64,000 nucleotides of DNA from Roseomonas alba (GCF_019430885.1 NZ_JAHYBZ010000004.1:1-64000); one strand, 5' to 3'; shown: positions 35,674 to 44,683, counted from the first letter of the stretch. Numbers and translations are program-made. Notes: generated from the sequence alone by a model not told the origin.

Positions 35674-36639
35674 ATGCGACGGAGAGTTCTGATCGCCGGT
35701 GGTGCCGGCCTCGTTCTGGCACGGCCCGGCCTGGCGCAGGGGACATGGCCGAACCGGCCGATCCGGATGGTGGTGCCCTATACCCCTGGCGGGGCAACCG
35801 ATGCCATGGCGCGGCTCGCCGCGCAGAAGCTGCAGGAAAAGCTCGGCGCGACGGTCGTCGTCGAGAACCGCGCCGGGGCGAATGGCGCGATCGGCAGCCA
35901 GGCGGTGCTGCAGGCGCCGGCGGATGGCTACACCATCCTGGCCTCGGCCTCGATCCATCCGATGGCGCGCTATGTCATGAAGAACGCGCCCTATGATCCG
36001 GTGACCGACTTCATCGCCGTGGCGCGCACCGCGCGTGGGCCGCTGATCCTGGTGAACAACCCGCGGCTGCCGCAGGCCACCATTCCCGAGATCGTGGCGG
36101 CGGCGAAGCGCGACCCGGACAAATGGTCCTTCGCCACCTCCTCGCTCGGCTCCGCGGGGCATCTCGCTGCGCTGGAATTCAACCGCATGACGGGGTCGGC
36201 CATCGAGATCGTCGGCTACCGGGGCACCTCGCCGGCGCTCAGCGACATCGCCGCGGGCAATGTGCAGCTCATGTTCGACCCGGTGCTGTCGACCATCCAG
36301 CTCATCCGCGGCGGGCAGATCCGCGGCGTCGGCATCGCGACGGCCGAACGCTCGCCGCTCGCGCCGGAGCTGCCCACGGTGGCCGAGGCCGGCCTGCCTG
36401 GCTTCGAGTTCTATTCCTGGTATGGCGTCTGGGCCGCGCGCGCCACGCCGCGGGAGCTGGTGGACCGGATGAACGCGGCGCTGGCCGAGGGCATGCGTGA
36501 AGCGGCAGTGGTCGAACGGCTGAACGGCCTTGGTTTCGAGCCGGTGACGCAGGGGGTGGATGAACTCGAGCGGTTCATCGCCGAGGATGTGGCGCGCAAC
36601 GCCGCGCTGCTGCGCGCCGCGAATTTCCAGCCGGAATGA
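35674..36639 (+). CDS. Bug family tripartite tricarboxylate transporter substrate-binding protein
   Basis: This 321-residue periplasmic protein has an Arg-rich, Tat-like signal (MRRRVLIAGGAGLVLARPG) and the family opening WPNRPIRMVVPYTPGGATD. The Bug motifs GAIGSQAVLQAPADGYTIL and LPTVAEAGLPGFEFYSWYG are also present. It captures a small carboxylate for a TctAB-type transporter, but no TctA or TctB gene is linked, as is common for the expanded Bug family. AGGAG precedes ATG 35674. Confidence 0.92.
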   Translation: MRRRVLIAGGAGLVLARPGLAQGTWPNRPIRMVVPYTPGGATDAMARLAAQKLQEKLGATVVVENRAGANGAIGSQAVLQAPADGYTILASASIHPMARYVMKNAPYDPVTDFIAVARTARGPLILVNNPRLPQATIPEIVAAAKRDPDKWSFATSSLGSAGHLAALEFNRMTGSAIEIVGYRGTSPALSDIAAGNVQLMFDPVLSTIQLIRGGQIRGVGIATAERSPLAPELPTVAEAGLPGFEFYSWYGVWAARATPRELVDRMNAALAEGMREAAVVERLNGLGFEPVTQGVDELERFIAEDVARNAALLRAANFQPE

Positions 36640-36644
36640 CCATC

Positions 36645-36690
36645 CGTAAATTAACTATTACGATCTCTCGTAAGGAGTTCATCAATCAAT
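36645..36690. promoter_or_regulatory. AT-rich tandem inverted repeats before the glycan operon
   Basis: CGTAA (36645), TTACG (36658) and CGTAA (36669) occur in alternating orientation, making two overlapping inverted repeats. ATCAA/TTGAT follows just before the start at 36698. This roughly 60-bp stretch is far richer in A+T than its surroundings. It is a likely operator and promoter for the glycan operon; the binding protein is unknown. Confidence 0.4.
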
Positions 36691-36697
36691 TTGATGC

Positions 36698-37462
36698 ATG
36701 ATGCGGGACATGACGGATCATGCATCCGAGTTGACGGAACGGAACGCGCTGGACGAGGCGGAGGCCTTCCCCGCGACCGACCACCGCGCCGAAGCCCCCG
36801 CCACCGCGACGCCCGTCATGGCCGGCCTGGCCCGAGCCGCGGTATGGCTCGCGGCCGGCAAGGTCGCCTCCGCCCTGCGCATCCTGCGCGCGCTGCCCAC
36901 GCTGGCGGCCACCCGTGCCGAGGCGGTGACCGCGAGCATCCGCGCCGCCAGCCATGATCCCGAGTTCCGGGAGCTTGTCCTGGCAGCCGATGCGGCGCGC
37001 GATGGCAGGGACTTCGCGCGCGGGGAATTCCTGTACTGGCGCTGCCTCGGCCTCTACCCGCTCCATCACGGCTACATGACCCAGTATGGGCATTGCCTGA
37101 AGGAACAGGGGAGGCTGGTCGATGCGGAGCTCGTCTATCGCTCCGCCCTCGCCCTGGGCGGACAGGCCGAGGATCTGCACCGGCACATCACCGCCGTCGC
37201 CGGCCTGCGCGGTGCGGCGCCCAACCTGCCCGCCCCGCAGCCGCAGGGGGTCGACCCGATCGACGAGCCGCCCACGGCGCGCGATGTGACGCGGCTCTTC
37301 GCATTGCTGCTGAACGGTGGGGAACCGGCGAACAGCGTCGATGTGCTGGACCTGCTGATTGCCTGTCCGCGGCGGCGCGACGTCGTCCTCGCCCTGCTGG
37401 CGCGCCCGGCCTTTCCCCTCGCCAACCATCGCCTGATGGCCCTGCTCGCCGAGGCCGACTGA
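36698..37462 (+). CDS. TPR-like helical protein of the glycan operon
   Basis: This 254-residue all-helical protein has one region resembling tetratricopeptide repeats (FARGEFLYWRCLGLYPLHHG, then YGHCLKEQGRLVDAELVYRS). No signal peptide or membrane segment is visible. It is the first gene of an operon that continues, with gaps of 3 bp or less, into a glycosyltransferase. It may be a scaffold or regulator of glycan assembly. Start choice is uncertain: ATG 36698, or an ATG a few codons later. Confidence 0.7.
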   Translation: MMRDMTDHASELTERNALDEAEAFPATDHRAEAPATATPVMAGLARAAVWLAAGKVASALRILRALPTLAATRAEAVTASIRAASHDPEFRELVLAADAARDGRDFARGEFLYWRCLGLYPLHHGYMTQYGHCLKEQGRLVDAELVYRSALALGGQAEDLHRHITAVAGLRGAAPNLPAPQPQGVDPIDEPPTARDVTRLFALLLNGGEPANSVDVLDLLIACPRRRDVVLALLARPAFPLANHRLMALLAEAD

Positions 37463-37465
37463 CCC

Positions 37466-39673
37466 GTGCCGCCGCTCAGCGTCTCCGTCGTCGTCAACAC
37501 CTGTGACCGCGCCTCGGTGCTCGAGGACGCGCTGCGCGGCATTACCGCGCTTCGGTACGCACCGCTGGAAATCGTCGTGGTCAACGGCCCCTCGCTGGAC
37601 GGCACGAAGGCGGTGCTCGACCGCTGGGCGGGGCGGATCAAGCGGCGCGACTGCGCGGAGCGCAACCTGTCAGTGTCGCGCAACATCGGCATCGCGGCGG
37701 CGGCGGGAGATGTCGTGGCCTTCCTCGACGACGACGCGGTGCCGCATCCTGACTGGCTGTCGCGGCTGCTGCGACACTATGACGACCCGGCGGTGGCCGC
37801 GGTCGGCGGCTTCACCATCGACAATACCGGTCGCATCTTCCAGGCGCGCAAGACGCTCTGCGACCGCTTCGGCCGGGCCTTCCACGTCTCGGACTTCTTC
37901 GACGAACGGCCGCTGAACCGCCCTGGCTCGCCGCTGTACCCGAGCCTGCTCGGCACCAATTCTACCTTCCGCCGCGCCGCGCTGCGCGCCATCGGCGGCT
38001 TCGACCACAGCTTCTCCTATCTGCTGGACGAGACGGATGTCTGCCTGCGCCTGGTCGATGCTGGGCATCGCGTGGTCTATGAACCGACTGCGCTGGTCTT
38101 CCACCAATTCGCCCCGAGCCACATCCGCGACGAGCGGCGGATCGCGCGCACCATCTACCCGTCCGCGGTCAGCAAGGCCTATTTCGTGATGCGACATGGG
38201 GCGCCGGCCAGCGTCACCCGCGCTGCCGAGGCGCTCGACGAATACCGCGGCGAGCTGCTGGCCTCGAACCTCTGGCACCAGACGGAACAGCTCATCCTGC
38301 CCGAGCATCGCGCCTCGCTCGACCAGGACCTGGAGAATGGCATCGCAGAGGGCGAAGATCGGGCGCGGCAGCGGGGTGCCGCCCCTGGCGGCGACCTCGT
38401 CGAGGAAGCGGAGGCCGAACCCTTCCGCGCCGCGGAGCGCCTCGCCGATCGCCTCTGCATTTGCCTGGTGAGCCAGGGCTGGCCACCCCGGGCCGAGGCC
38501 GGCATCGCGCGCTGGACCGAGTCGCTGGCGACAGGCCTCGCCGCGCGCGGCCATCAGGTGCATGTGGTCACCAGGGCGGAAACGGCGGAAACGCTGCGCT
38601 TCACCGACGGCCTGTGGATCCATGCCGTACTGCCGGAGGCGCATGGCGCCGAGGCGATGATGCTCGCCCACGACCTGCCGCCCAACATCGCCGCCTGGAC
38701 CCGCCGCGTCTGGCGGGAGGTGCAGGCGATCAAGGCCTTCGGCCTCGACCTCCTCTCCTTCCCCATCTGGGATCTCGAAGGGTTGGCCTGCCTCGATGAT
38801 CCCGACATCGCGGTGGTGATGTCGCTGCACACGACCTATGCGCTGGCGCGGCCGCACAAGCCGGAATGGCTGGCCCGGCCGCTCTACGACCATTTCATGG
38901 TCCGCCGGATGATCGCAGCCGAGCGCCGGGCGCTGCTCGCCGCGCCGACGCTGCTCGCCAATTCGCGCGCGATCGTCGCGGATATCGAGGACACCTATGG
39001 CATCCGCCTGACGCGGGACCGCATCGCCCTCGCCCCGCATGGCACGGCGGATCTGCTGGCCGATGCGCCGGCGCCGCGGCGGCGGCCGGGTTTCCGCATC
39101 CTCTTCGTCGGGCGCTACGAGCCGCGCAAGGGGTTCGACCTCGCCCTCGCCGCCGCGGCCGCCGTGCTGCGCGAGGAGGCCACAGTCGAGTTCCGCTTCG
39201 CCGGCGGAGAGATCGACGAGGAAGCGCGGGCCGTGATGGAGGCCACCGGCACATCGGCGCTGCAGGACGACCCGCGTGTCCGCTTCCTGGGCGTGCTGCC
39301 GCGCACGGATCTGGAACAGGCGTATCGGGAGGCCGATGTGGTACTGGCGCCGAGCCGCTACGAATCCTTCGGCCTCGTCGCGATCGAGGCGATGGCCGCG
39401 GGGCGGCCGGTCGTCGCCGTCGCCGCCGGAGGATTGGCCGAGGTCGTCTCCGACGGGATCGATGGCCGGCTGGTGCCGGACGGGCCGGGCGCCGCGGAGG
39501 GCATCGCCGTGGCGCTGCTCGGCCTGGCGCGCGACCGCGAGGGCTGCGAAAGGCTCGCCGCCGGTGCGCGGCGAAGTTTCGAGGAGAAATACGACATGCC
39601 GCGCATGTTGGACGTCGTGGAGGCGGCCTATCGCGCCGCGGTCGCGAAGCGCCGCATCGGGCAGGCCGCGTGA
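37466..39673 (+). CDS. Bifunctional glycosyltransferase (GT2-GT4 fusion)
   Basis: The 735-residue product joins two transferases. Residues 1-260 are GT2: SVSVVVNTCDRASVLEDAL, the Asp triad AFLDDDAVPHPDW and a C-terminal LLDETDVCLRLVDAG. Residues 328-735 are GT4/GT-B: LVSQGWPPRAEAGIARWTES, FVGRYEPRKGFDLALAA and the E-x7-E nucleotide-sugar site in SRYESFGLVAIEAMAAGRP. GT2 inverts and GT4 retains configuration, so the protein probably adds two successive sugars of a surface glycan. GTG 37466 is the start. The TGA overlaps the next ATG by one base. Confidence 0.9.
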   Translation: MPPLSVSVVVNTCDRASVLEDALRGITALRYAPLEIVVVNGPSLDGTKAVLDRWAGRIKRRDCAERNLSVSRNIGIAAAAGDVVAFLDDDAVPHPDWLSRLLRHYDDPAVAAVGGFTIDNTGRIFQARKTLCDRFGRAFHVSDFFDERPLNRPGSPLYPSLLGTNSTFRRAALRAIGGFDHSFSYLLDETDVCLRLVDAGHRVVYEPTALVFHQFAPSHIRDERRIARTIYPSAVSKAYFVMRHGAPASVTRAAEALDEYRGELLASNLWHQTEQLILPEHRASLDQDLENGIAEGEDRARQRGAAPGGDLVEEAEAEPFRAAERLADRLCICLVSQGWPPRAEAGIARWTESLATGLAARGHQVHVVTRAETAETLRFTDGLWIHAVLPEAHGAEAMMLAHDLPPNIAAWTRRVWREVQAIKAFGLDLLSFPIWDLEGLACLDDPDIAVVMSLHTTYALARPHKPEWLARPLYDHFMVRRMIAAERRALLAAPTLLANSRAIVADIEDTYGIRLTRDRIALAPHGTADLLADAPAPRRRPGFRILFVGRYEPRKGFDLALAAAAAVLREEATVEFRFAGGEIDEEARAVMEATGTSALQDDPRVRFLGVLPRTDLEQAYREADVVLAPSRYESFGLVAIEAMAAGRPVVAVAAGGLAEVVSDGIDGRLVPDGPGAAEGIAVALLGLARDREGCERLAAGARRSFEEKYDMPRMLDVVEAAYRAAVAKRRIGQAA

Positions 39674-40077
39674 TGGCCGCACCCTTCGACGCCGAGGCCG
39701 TGCGCGAGGCGCTGGACATCTTCGAGGGGCCGCAGCCGAGCGCGGAGCGGCTCGTCGCGCTGGTCGGGTCCTGGGACGAATTGCTGGCCCATCTGCTGCT
39801 GGTGCGCGGGGCATTGCCGGAGGATGTGGATGCCGCGATCCGCGCGGCGACGCAGGGTCGTCGCGGCGCGGCCTCGCCGCGGCCGCCGGGTCCGGATGCG
39901 CGGCGGCTGCGGGAGACGGAGGAGGCGCTTGCGGCGGCGATGACGGCATTGACCGCGGCGGAGGCGGCAGCGCGCGCGGCCGCCGATGCGGCGAGCGCGG
40001 CACTCGGGGCCTATGTCGCGGAACGGCCGGTGGCCTCCTTCGACCTGCATCTGCGCATCGGGCCGGGTGGCGGCTGA
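39673..40077 (+). CDS. Small Ala-rich coiled-coil protein
   Basis: This 134-residue protein has a folded N-terminal part (REALDIFEGPQPSAERLVAL, LLAHLLLVRGALPEDVDAAI). A long Ala/Glu-rich helix (ETEEALAAAMTALTAAEAAA) follows, then a short beta-like tail (VASFDLHLRIGPGG). No known family. It overlaps the preceding and following genes by one base each (TGATG), so translation is coupled within the glycan operon. It may act as an adaptor for the transferase or FkbM enzyme. Confidence 0.7.
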   Translation: MAAPFDAEAVREALDIFEGPQPSAERLVALVGSWDELLAHLLLVRGALPEDVDAAIRAATQGRRGAASPRPPGPDARRLRETEEALAAAMTALTAAEAAARAAADAASAALGAYVAERPVASFDLHLRIGPGGG

Positions 40078-40961
40078 TGGACGCGCTCTCGCCCGATCCC
40101 ATCGCGGCGCGGCTGGCGGCGCTGGAGCAGCGCCTGGCCGGGATGGAGCGCGTGCTGCGCGAGATCCGACAACTCGTCGGCCCCTTCGCGGTCCCGATGG
40201 GACCCGACGCCCTGCTGGTGCAGACCATCCATGGCGTGAAGTACATGGTGCCGACGCATGACATGGTCATGACCCCGCAGCTCGTCGTGTACCGACAATG
40301 GGAAGCGCAACTCTCGGCCTTGCTGCCGCGGCTCTGCCCGCAGGGCGGCGTGTTCGTGGATGTCGGGGCGAATTTCGGCTACTTCACCTGCCTTCTCGCC
40401 GCACGCATGGGGCGCTCCGGCGGCGGGCGCATCATCGCGATCGAGCCCAACCCCGAACTGCTCGACCTGCTGCGCACCAATATCGGCATCAACTGGTCGG
40501 GCGCGCCGGTGCGCGTCGAGCCCGTGGCCGTGGCCGAGACGCCGGGGGAGATGATGCTGACCATTCCCGACGGGCGTTTCGCGAATGGCACGCTCGCACC
40601 GCTGGAGGCCGAGGGCCGCGAACTGCGCGCGCACAGGGTCAGCGTGACGCGGCTCGACGATCTGCTGCGGCAGGAACCGCGCATCGACCTGATCAAGATC
40701 GATGTCGAGGGCTTCGAACCCGCCGTCCTGCGCGGCGGGGCTGAGACGCTGGCGCGCGACGGCCTGAAGCTGGTGCTGGAATGGTCGGTCCCGCAACTGC
40801 GCGAGGCCGGGTTCGATCCCATGGAAACGCCCAGGCTGCTGGAAGCGGCGGGCTACAGGCTCTTCGATGCGGAGGCCGGCACCGACCCGGCATCGGGCAA
40901 ACCCTTGACCGCGGCCGATTTCACCGCGCGATCCTACTGCAACCTCCTCGCGGTACGCTGA
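40077..40961 (+). CDS. FkbM family SAM-dependent methyltransferase
   Basis: The 294-residue protein begins with a coiled coil (about 12-40; AALEQRLAGMERVLREIRQL). A class I methyltransferase fold follows, with SAM-binding motif I FVDVGANFGYFTCLLAARM (about 91), an acidic motif II in IIAIEPNPELLDLL and the FkbM-typical LIKIDVEGFEPAVLRGG (about 205). FkbM enzymes O-methylate sugars or other hydroxyls, and in this operon a glycan hydroxyl is likely. It overlaps the preceding gene by one base. Confidence 0.9.
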   Translation: MDALSPDPIAARLAALEQRLAGMERVLREIRQLVGPFAVPMGPDALLVQTIHGVKYMVPTHDMVMTPQLVVYRQWEAQLSALLPRLCPQGGVFVDVGANFGYFTCLLAARMGRSGGGRIIAIEPNPELLDLLRTNIGINWSGAPVRVEPVAVAETPGEMMLTIPDGRFANGTLAPLEAEGRELRAHRVSVTRLDDLLRQEPRIDLIKIDVEGFEPAVLRGGAETLARDGLKLVLEWSVPQLREAGFDPMETPRLLEAAGYRLFDAEAGTDPASGKPLTAADFTARSYCNLLAVR

Positions 40962-40962
40962 C

Positions 40963-42450
40963 ATGGACATGATCGAGGCTTCCGCCCTGGCGAACCCCTG
41001 GAACGAGAAGGGGCTGGCGCTCGATCGCCTCGATGCGCTGCCACAACTGCCCTATCGCTATCCCGACGGCTGGATGTCGCCGCTTGAGTTGCGCATCCTC
41101 TACACGCTCGCGCGGCGCAGCGCCGGGCCGGCGCTGGAGATCGGGCCCTGGATCGGGCGGTCCACCAGCGCCATCGCGGCCGGGCTGCGTGATGGCGGCC
41201 GGTCTCCCGCGCCGATCTTCGACGTGGTGGATTTCGGGCCTGCCTCAGCCGAGGAGTGGAAGCAGCGCTTCGGCCTGCCCATGCCCTTCGACCCGCCGAT
41301 GATCCCCGCTTCGGTGTTCCATCCAGGCGGCTCCCTCGCCGTGCTCATCGACAATCTGCGGCGTAACGGGCTGCTCGGACAGGTCAACGGCATCCTGCGC
41401 GGCGACCTGCTGGAACTCCCGATCGGACGCCGCTACGCCTTCATCTTCTGCGACGCGGTGCATGGGAAGGCCGAGGCAGCGCGCACCATGCCGCGGCTCG
41501 CCGAACTCGTCGCCGATGAGGCTGTGCTCGTCTTCGACGACGTGGTGAGCGAGGCGTTCGCCGACGCGATCTGCGCCCACCTCAACCCGGTCCGGCGCTT
41601 CCTGCTCGCGCCGAACAACGATGGCCGCGGCAAGCTGCTGGTCGTGCAGCACCGCGCCGCACCGAGCACGAAAATGGTCCAGCCGCGGCCCGCCGAAGCC
41701 GCAGAGGCCCTGGCCGCGCGCCGGGTGGCCGCCAGCGCGATCTGGCGGCGGGAATTGGCGGCGCAGGGCATCGAGCGCAGCGTGCTGATCACCAGCACCT
41801 TCCGCTCCGGCAGCACCTTCGTCTCCTCCCTGCTCAGCCAGGCCGGGCTGCGCGGGCTGAACCTCGAACGGTTCGCCGAGGCCTGGCGGTACACGCTCCA
41901 GCCCCCAGGCGAGGAGTTCGCCGCATTCCTGCGTGGCATCTTCGCCGAGGCCGCAGAGGGTCGTTTCGCCGCCAAGCTCATGTGGCCGCATTTCGCCCGG
42001 CTGGCGGAGGCCACCGGGCATGAGCGCGGCGACATCGCGGAGCTCGCCGCGCTGTTCGCGCCGGCACACTGGATCCAGGTGCGCCGCGCCGACAAGTTCG
42101 ACCAGGCCATTTCCTTCTGGCGGGCGAAGAGTTCCGGACGCTGGCATGTCTTCGAGGAGGAGGAAGAGCCGGAGCTTCCATACGATTTCCGCGGCATCCT
42201 CGAATCGCTGCATGAGATCGAGTTGCACGACCGGATGTGGGACGATGTCTTCGCGATGGCCGGAATCACGCCCATCCGTCTGATCTACGAGGAGGTCGAG
42301 GCCGATACCACGGGAGCCATGGCCGCGACCTTCGACATGCTCGGCCTGCCGGGCGCCGCGGCGCCCGGGACGCTGGGGCTGCGTCGGCAGCGCGACGACC
42401 ACTCGATGAGGCTTCGCGAGATGTTCGTCCGGGATCTCTACCGGGCCTGA
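40963..42450 (+). CDS. Methyltransferase-like / Stf0 sulfotransferase fusion protein
   Basis: This is a 495-residue two-domain protein. The N-terminal half (about 40-235) has a SAM-methyltransferase-like motif ALEIGPWIGRSTSAIAAGL and acidic AFIFCDAVHGKAEAA. It resembles methyltransferase-24 proteins. The C-terminal half (about 268-495) has the PAPS 5'-phosphosulphate loop LITSTFRSGSTFVSSLLSQA and WIQVRRADKFDQAISFWRAK, as in Stf0 trehalose/glycan sulfotransferases. It probably adds sulphate, and perhaps a methyl group, to the glycan made by the upstream genes. Last gene of the operon, 1 bp after fkbM. Confidence 0.8.
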   Translation: MDMIEASALANPWNEKGLALDRLDALPQLPYRYPDGWMSPLELRILYTLARRSAGPALEIGPWIGRSTSAIAAGLRDGGRSPAPIFDVVDFGPASAEEWKQRFGLPMPFDPPMIPASVFHPGGSLAVLIDNLRRNGLLGQVNGILRGDLLELPIGRRYAFIFCDAVHGKAEAARTMPRLAELVADEAVLVFDDVVSEAFADAICAHLNPVRRFLLAPNNDGRGKLLVVQHRAAPSTKMVQPRPAEAAEALAARRVAASAIWRRELAAQGIERSVLITSTFRSGSTFVSSLLSQAGLRGLNLERFAEAWRYTLQPPGEEFAAFLRGIFAEAAEGRFAAKLMWPHFARLAEATGHERGDIAELAALFAPAHWIQVRRADKFDQAISFWRAKSSGRWHVFEEEEEPELPYDFRGILESLHEIELHDRMWDDVFAMAGITPIRLIYEEVEADTTGAMAATFDMLGLPGAAAPGTLGLRRQRDDHSMRLREMFVRDLYRA

Positions 42451-42631
42451 CCGCGCCTTCGTGTGCCCCGCCGCCCGATGTTGGGGGGGTCGCGGCGGTT
42501 CGGCAGATGAACAGCGGGCGGACCAGCCGCCCTGTGCAGCCCGCCGAACCGGCCCTCCCCGATTGCGCTGCCTCAAGGGTTGCCCCGCCGGGGGCAGCTA
42601 TGGGAGCCTGCAAAGTCGGAGGAACGCGAAA

Positions 42632-43054
42632 ATGCCTCAACGCACCCTGGGCGAGATCGTTCGCGACCAGGATCCGCTGATCCTCGCCCCGACGGCGACG
42701 GTGTCCGAAGCCTGCGCAGCCATGTATCGCCGCCACGTCGGCGCGGTGCTCATCGCCAATGCGGATCGCCAGCTCCAGGGCATCTTCACCGGGCGGGATG
42801 CCGTGCGGCTGCTGGCCGAGGGCCTTGACGCCAAGGCGACGGCCGTCTCCGCCGTGATGACGCGCAATCCCACGACGCTCGGCCGCAAGGCCACGGCGAT
42901 GGATGCGCTGCTGCTGCTCAACGATTGCGGCTTCCGCCATGTGCCCATCGTCGATCACGGACAGGTAGTGGGCATCGTCTCGCGCTATGATTTCCGGGCC
43001 AGGGAACAGGCGCGGATGGATGACGAAAGCGGCTTCATGGAGGTGATGCGCTGA
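42632..43054 (+). CDS. Stand-alone CBS-pair protein (copy 1)
   Basis: This 140-residue protein consists of two CBS domains in tandem (ATVSEACAAMYRRHVGAVLI then LQGIFTGRDAVRLLAEG; TAMDALLLLNDCGFRHVPIV then QVVGIVSRYDF). CBS pairs bind adenine nucleotides or SAM and sense energy or ionic state. RBS GGAGG precedes ATG 42632. Its end overlaps the convergent OpuC-type permease gene by 20 bp. A second CBS-pair gene sits at the other end of that transporter. The 181-bp gap before it shows only a GC-rich hairpin (near 42583). Confidence 0.88.
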   Translation: MPQRTLGEIVRDQDPLILAPTATVSEACAAMYRRHVGAVLIANADRQLQGIFTGRDAVRLLAEGLDAKATAVSAVMTRNPTTLGRKATAMDALLLLNDCGFRHVPIVDHGQVVGIVSRYDFRAREQARMDDESGFMEVMR

Positions 43055-43754
43055 CCGGCGCCAGCGCGCCGAGCAGCCCATCCACCGCGAACGCCATCAG
43101 CCCGGTCAGCAGCGCGCCCTGGAGGACCCAGGCGGGGTTGCCGTTGACCAGCCCGGCGATGATCGGCGTGCCGAGGCAGGTCGCCCCCGCCACCGCGCCC
43201 ACCGCCGCCGTGGCCACGGCGAGCACCGCGGCGACGCGCAGCCCGACGAGGATTGGCGTCGCGGCGAGCGGCAATTCGACCTGCCACAGGATCTGGCGCG
43301 GCGTCATGCCCGCGCCGCGCGCGGCGTCCAGCACCTCCGGCGGCACGGTGGCGAGCGCGCCGGTCGTCCCGCGCAGCACGGGCAGCGTCGCGTAGCAGAC
43401 CAGCGCCAGCAGCGCCGGGGCAGCCCCGAAGCCGAGCACCGGCACGGCGATGGTGATGACCGCGACGGGCGGCACCGCCTGGGCGAAGCCGACCAGCGCG
43501 TCGGCGACGGCACGGACCTCCCGCGCGCCGGGGCGCGTGGCGGCGATGCCGAGGCCGATGCCGATCGCCGCGGCTGGCAGCAGCGACGCCAGGACGAGCC
43601 CCGCATGGGCCAACGCCAGCGTGCCGAAAGCCTCCCGCCGATACAGGGGTTCCGCGACATCCGGGAACAGCGCGGCGAAGCCGGGACCGAGCAGCGGCAG
43701 CGCCAGCAGACCGGCCGCGAACAGCAGCACGGGCAGCAAAGCGCCCCACCTCAT
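43035..43754 (-). CDS. Osmoprotectant ABC transporter permease (OpuCD/YehW-like)
   Basis: This 239-residue inner-membrane protein has about six helices. The ABC permease EAA-type loop reads VLDAARGAGMTPRQILWQVE, preceded by AQAVPPVAVITIAVPVLGFG, a hallmark of glycine-betaine/choline importers. It forms the channel with the permease at 44.7 kb and the ATPase between them. It overlaps the ATPase gene by 4 nt and is last in the operon. Confidence 0.88.
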   Translation of the reverse strand: MRWGALLPVLLFAAGLLALPLLGPGFAALFPDVAEPLYRREAFGTLALAHAGLVLASLLPAAAIGIGLGIAATRPGAREVRAVADALVGFAQAVPPVAVITIAVPVLGFGAAPALLALVCYATLPVLRGTTGALATVPPEVLDAARGAGMTPRQILWQVELPLAATPILVGLRVAAVLAVATAAVGAVAGATCLGTPIIAGLVNGNPAWVLQGALLTGLMAFAVDGLLGALAPVSASPP

Positions 43755-44683
43755 GCCCGTAGCAGGTCCTTGAGCGCGACCAGGCCGGCATCCGCGCCGT
43801 CGGAGCCGACCAGCACGGCCGCTTCCGTGCGCGCGGCGAGCATGGCTTCCAGCGCCTCCCGCCCCGTCGCGCCGGCGGGGATGCGGGGCAGTGTCGCGGG
43901 CGCCTCGGCGGACGGTGCCGCCAGATCGGCGGCGGAGACCAGGGCGAGCCGCCGCATGCCGATCGCGCCGCCATCCAACAGGTCCCGCACACGCGGATCG
44001 GCCGGCGCATCGAGCAACTCGCGCGGCGTGCCGGCCTGGAGCAGACGGCCCTCGGCCATGACGCAGAGCTGCGTGGCGAGGCTGAACGCCTCATCGACGT
44101 CATGCGTCACCAGCAGGATGGTCTTGCCGGTCGCGGCATGCAGGCGGGCCATTTCCTGCTGCATCGCCTGGCGGGTGATGGCGTCGAGCGCGCCGAAGGG
44201 CTCGTCCATCAGCAGGATGTCGGGACCGGCGGCGAGCGCTCGCGCGACGCCGATACGCTGCGCCTGGCCGCCGGAAAGCTGCGCCGGCATGCGGTCGCGA
44301 TAGGCGCTGGGATCGAGCCGCAAGAGGGCGAGCAGCTCATCCACCCGCGCGGCGATGCGCCGGTCTTCCCAGCCGAGCAGGCGAGGCACGGCGCCGATGT
44401 TGCGCGCGACCGTCCAGTGCGGGAACAGGCCGATACCCTGGATCACGTAGCCGATGCGGCGGCGCAGCGTGGGAGCTTCCTCCTGCGCCACATCGCGGCC
44501 CCGCAGCAGCACGCGGCCGGCATCAGGGTCGATCAGGCGGTTCACGGTGCGCAGCGCGGTGGATTTTCCGGCTCCGGATCCGCCCAGCAGCACGGCGAAG
44601 GCGCCTTCGGGGACCTCCAGATCCAGCCCGTCCAGCGCGCGCGTCGCGCCGAAGGTCTTGCGCACCCCTTCGAAGCGGATCAT
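43751..44683 (-). CDS. Osmoprotectant ABC transporter ATP-binding protein (OpuCA-like)
   Basis: The 310-residue product has Walker A GGSGAGKST (about 35-43), a Q-loop in GYVIQGIGLFPHWTV and signature LSGGQAQRIGVARAL. Walker B LLMDEPFGALD and H-loop LLVTHDVDEAF are also present. A single truncated CBS-like segment remains at the C terminus (ALEAMLAARTEAAVLVGSD); OpuA-type ATPases normally carry two. It powers uptake of betaine, choline or a similar compatible solute. ATG 44683 overlaps the upstream permease by 4 nt. Confidence 0.92.
   Translation of the reverse strand: MIRFEGVRKTFGATRALDGLDLEVPEGAFAVLLGGSGAGKSTALRTVNRLIDPDAGRVLLRGRDVAQEEAPTLRRRIGYVIQGIGLFPHWTVARNIGAVPRLLGWEDRRIAARVDELLALLRLDPSAYRDRMPAQLSGGQAQRIGVARALAAGPDILLMDEPFGALDAITRQAMQQEMARLHAATGKTILLVTHDVDEAFSLATQLCVMAEGRLLQAGTPRELLDAPADPRVRDLLDGGAIGMRRLALVSAADLAAPSAEAPATLPRIPAGATGREALEAMLAARTEAAVLVGSDGADAGLVALKDLLRA

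Noticed and set aside
42560-42631. TTGCCCC/GGGGCAG hairpin as another copy of the dispersed element
   Set aside because: The stem is inverted relative to the A hairpin (C-rich arm first) and no B hairpin adjoins it.
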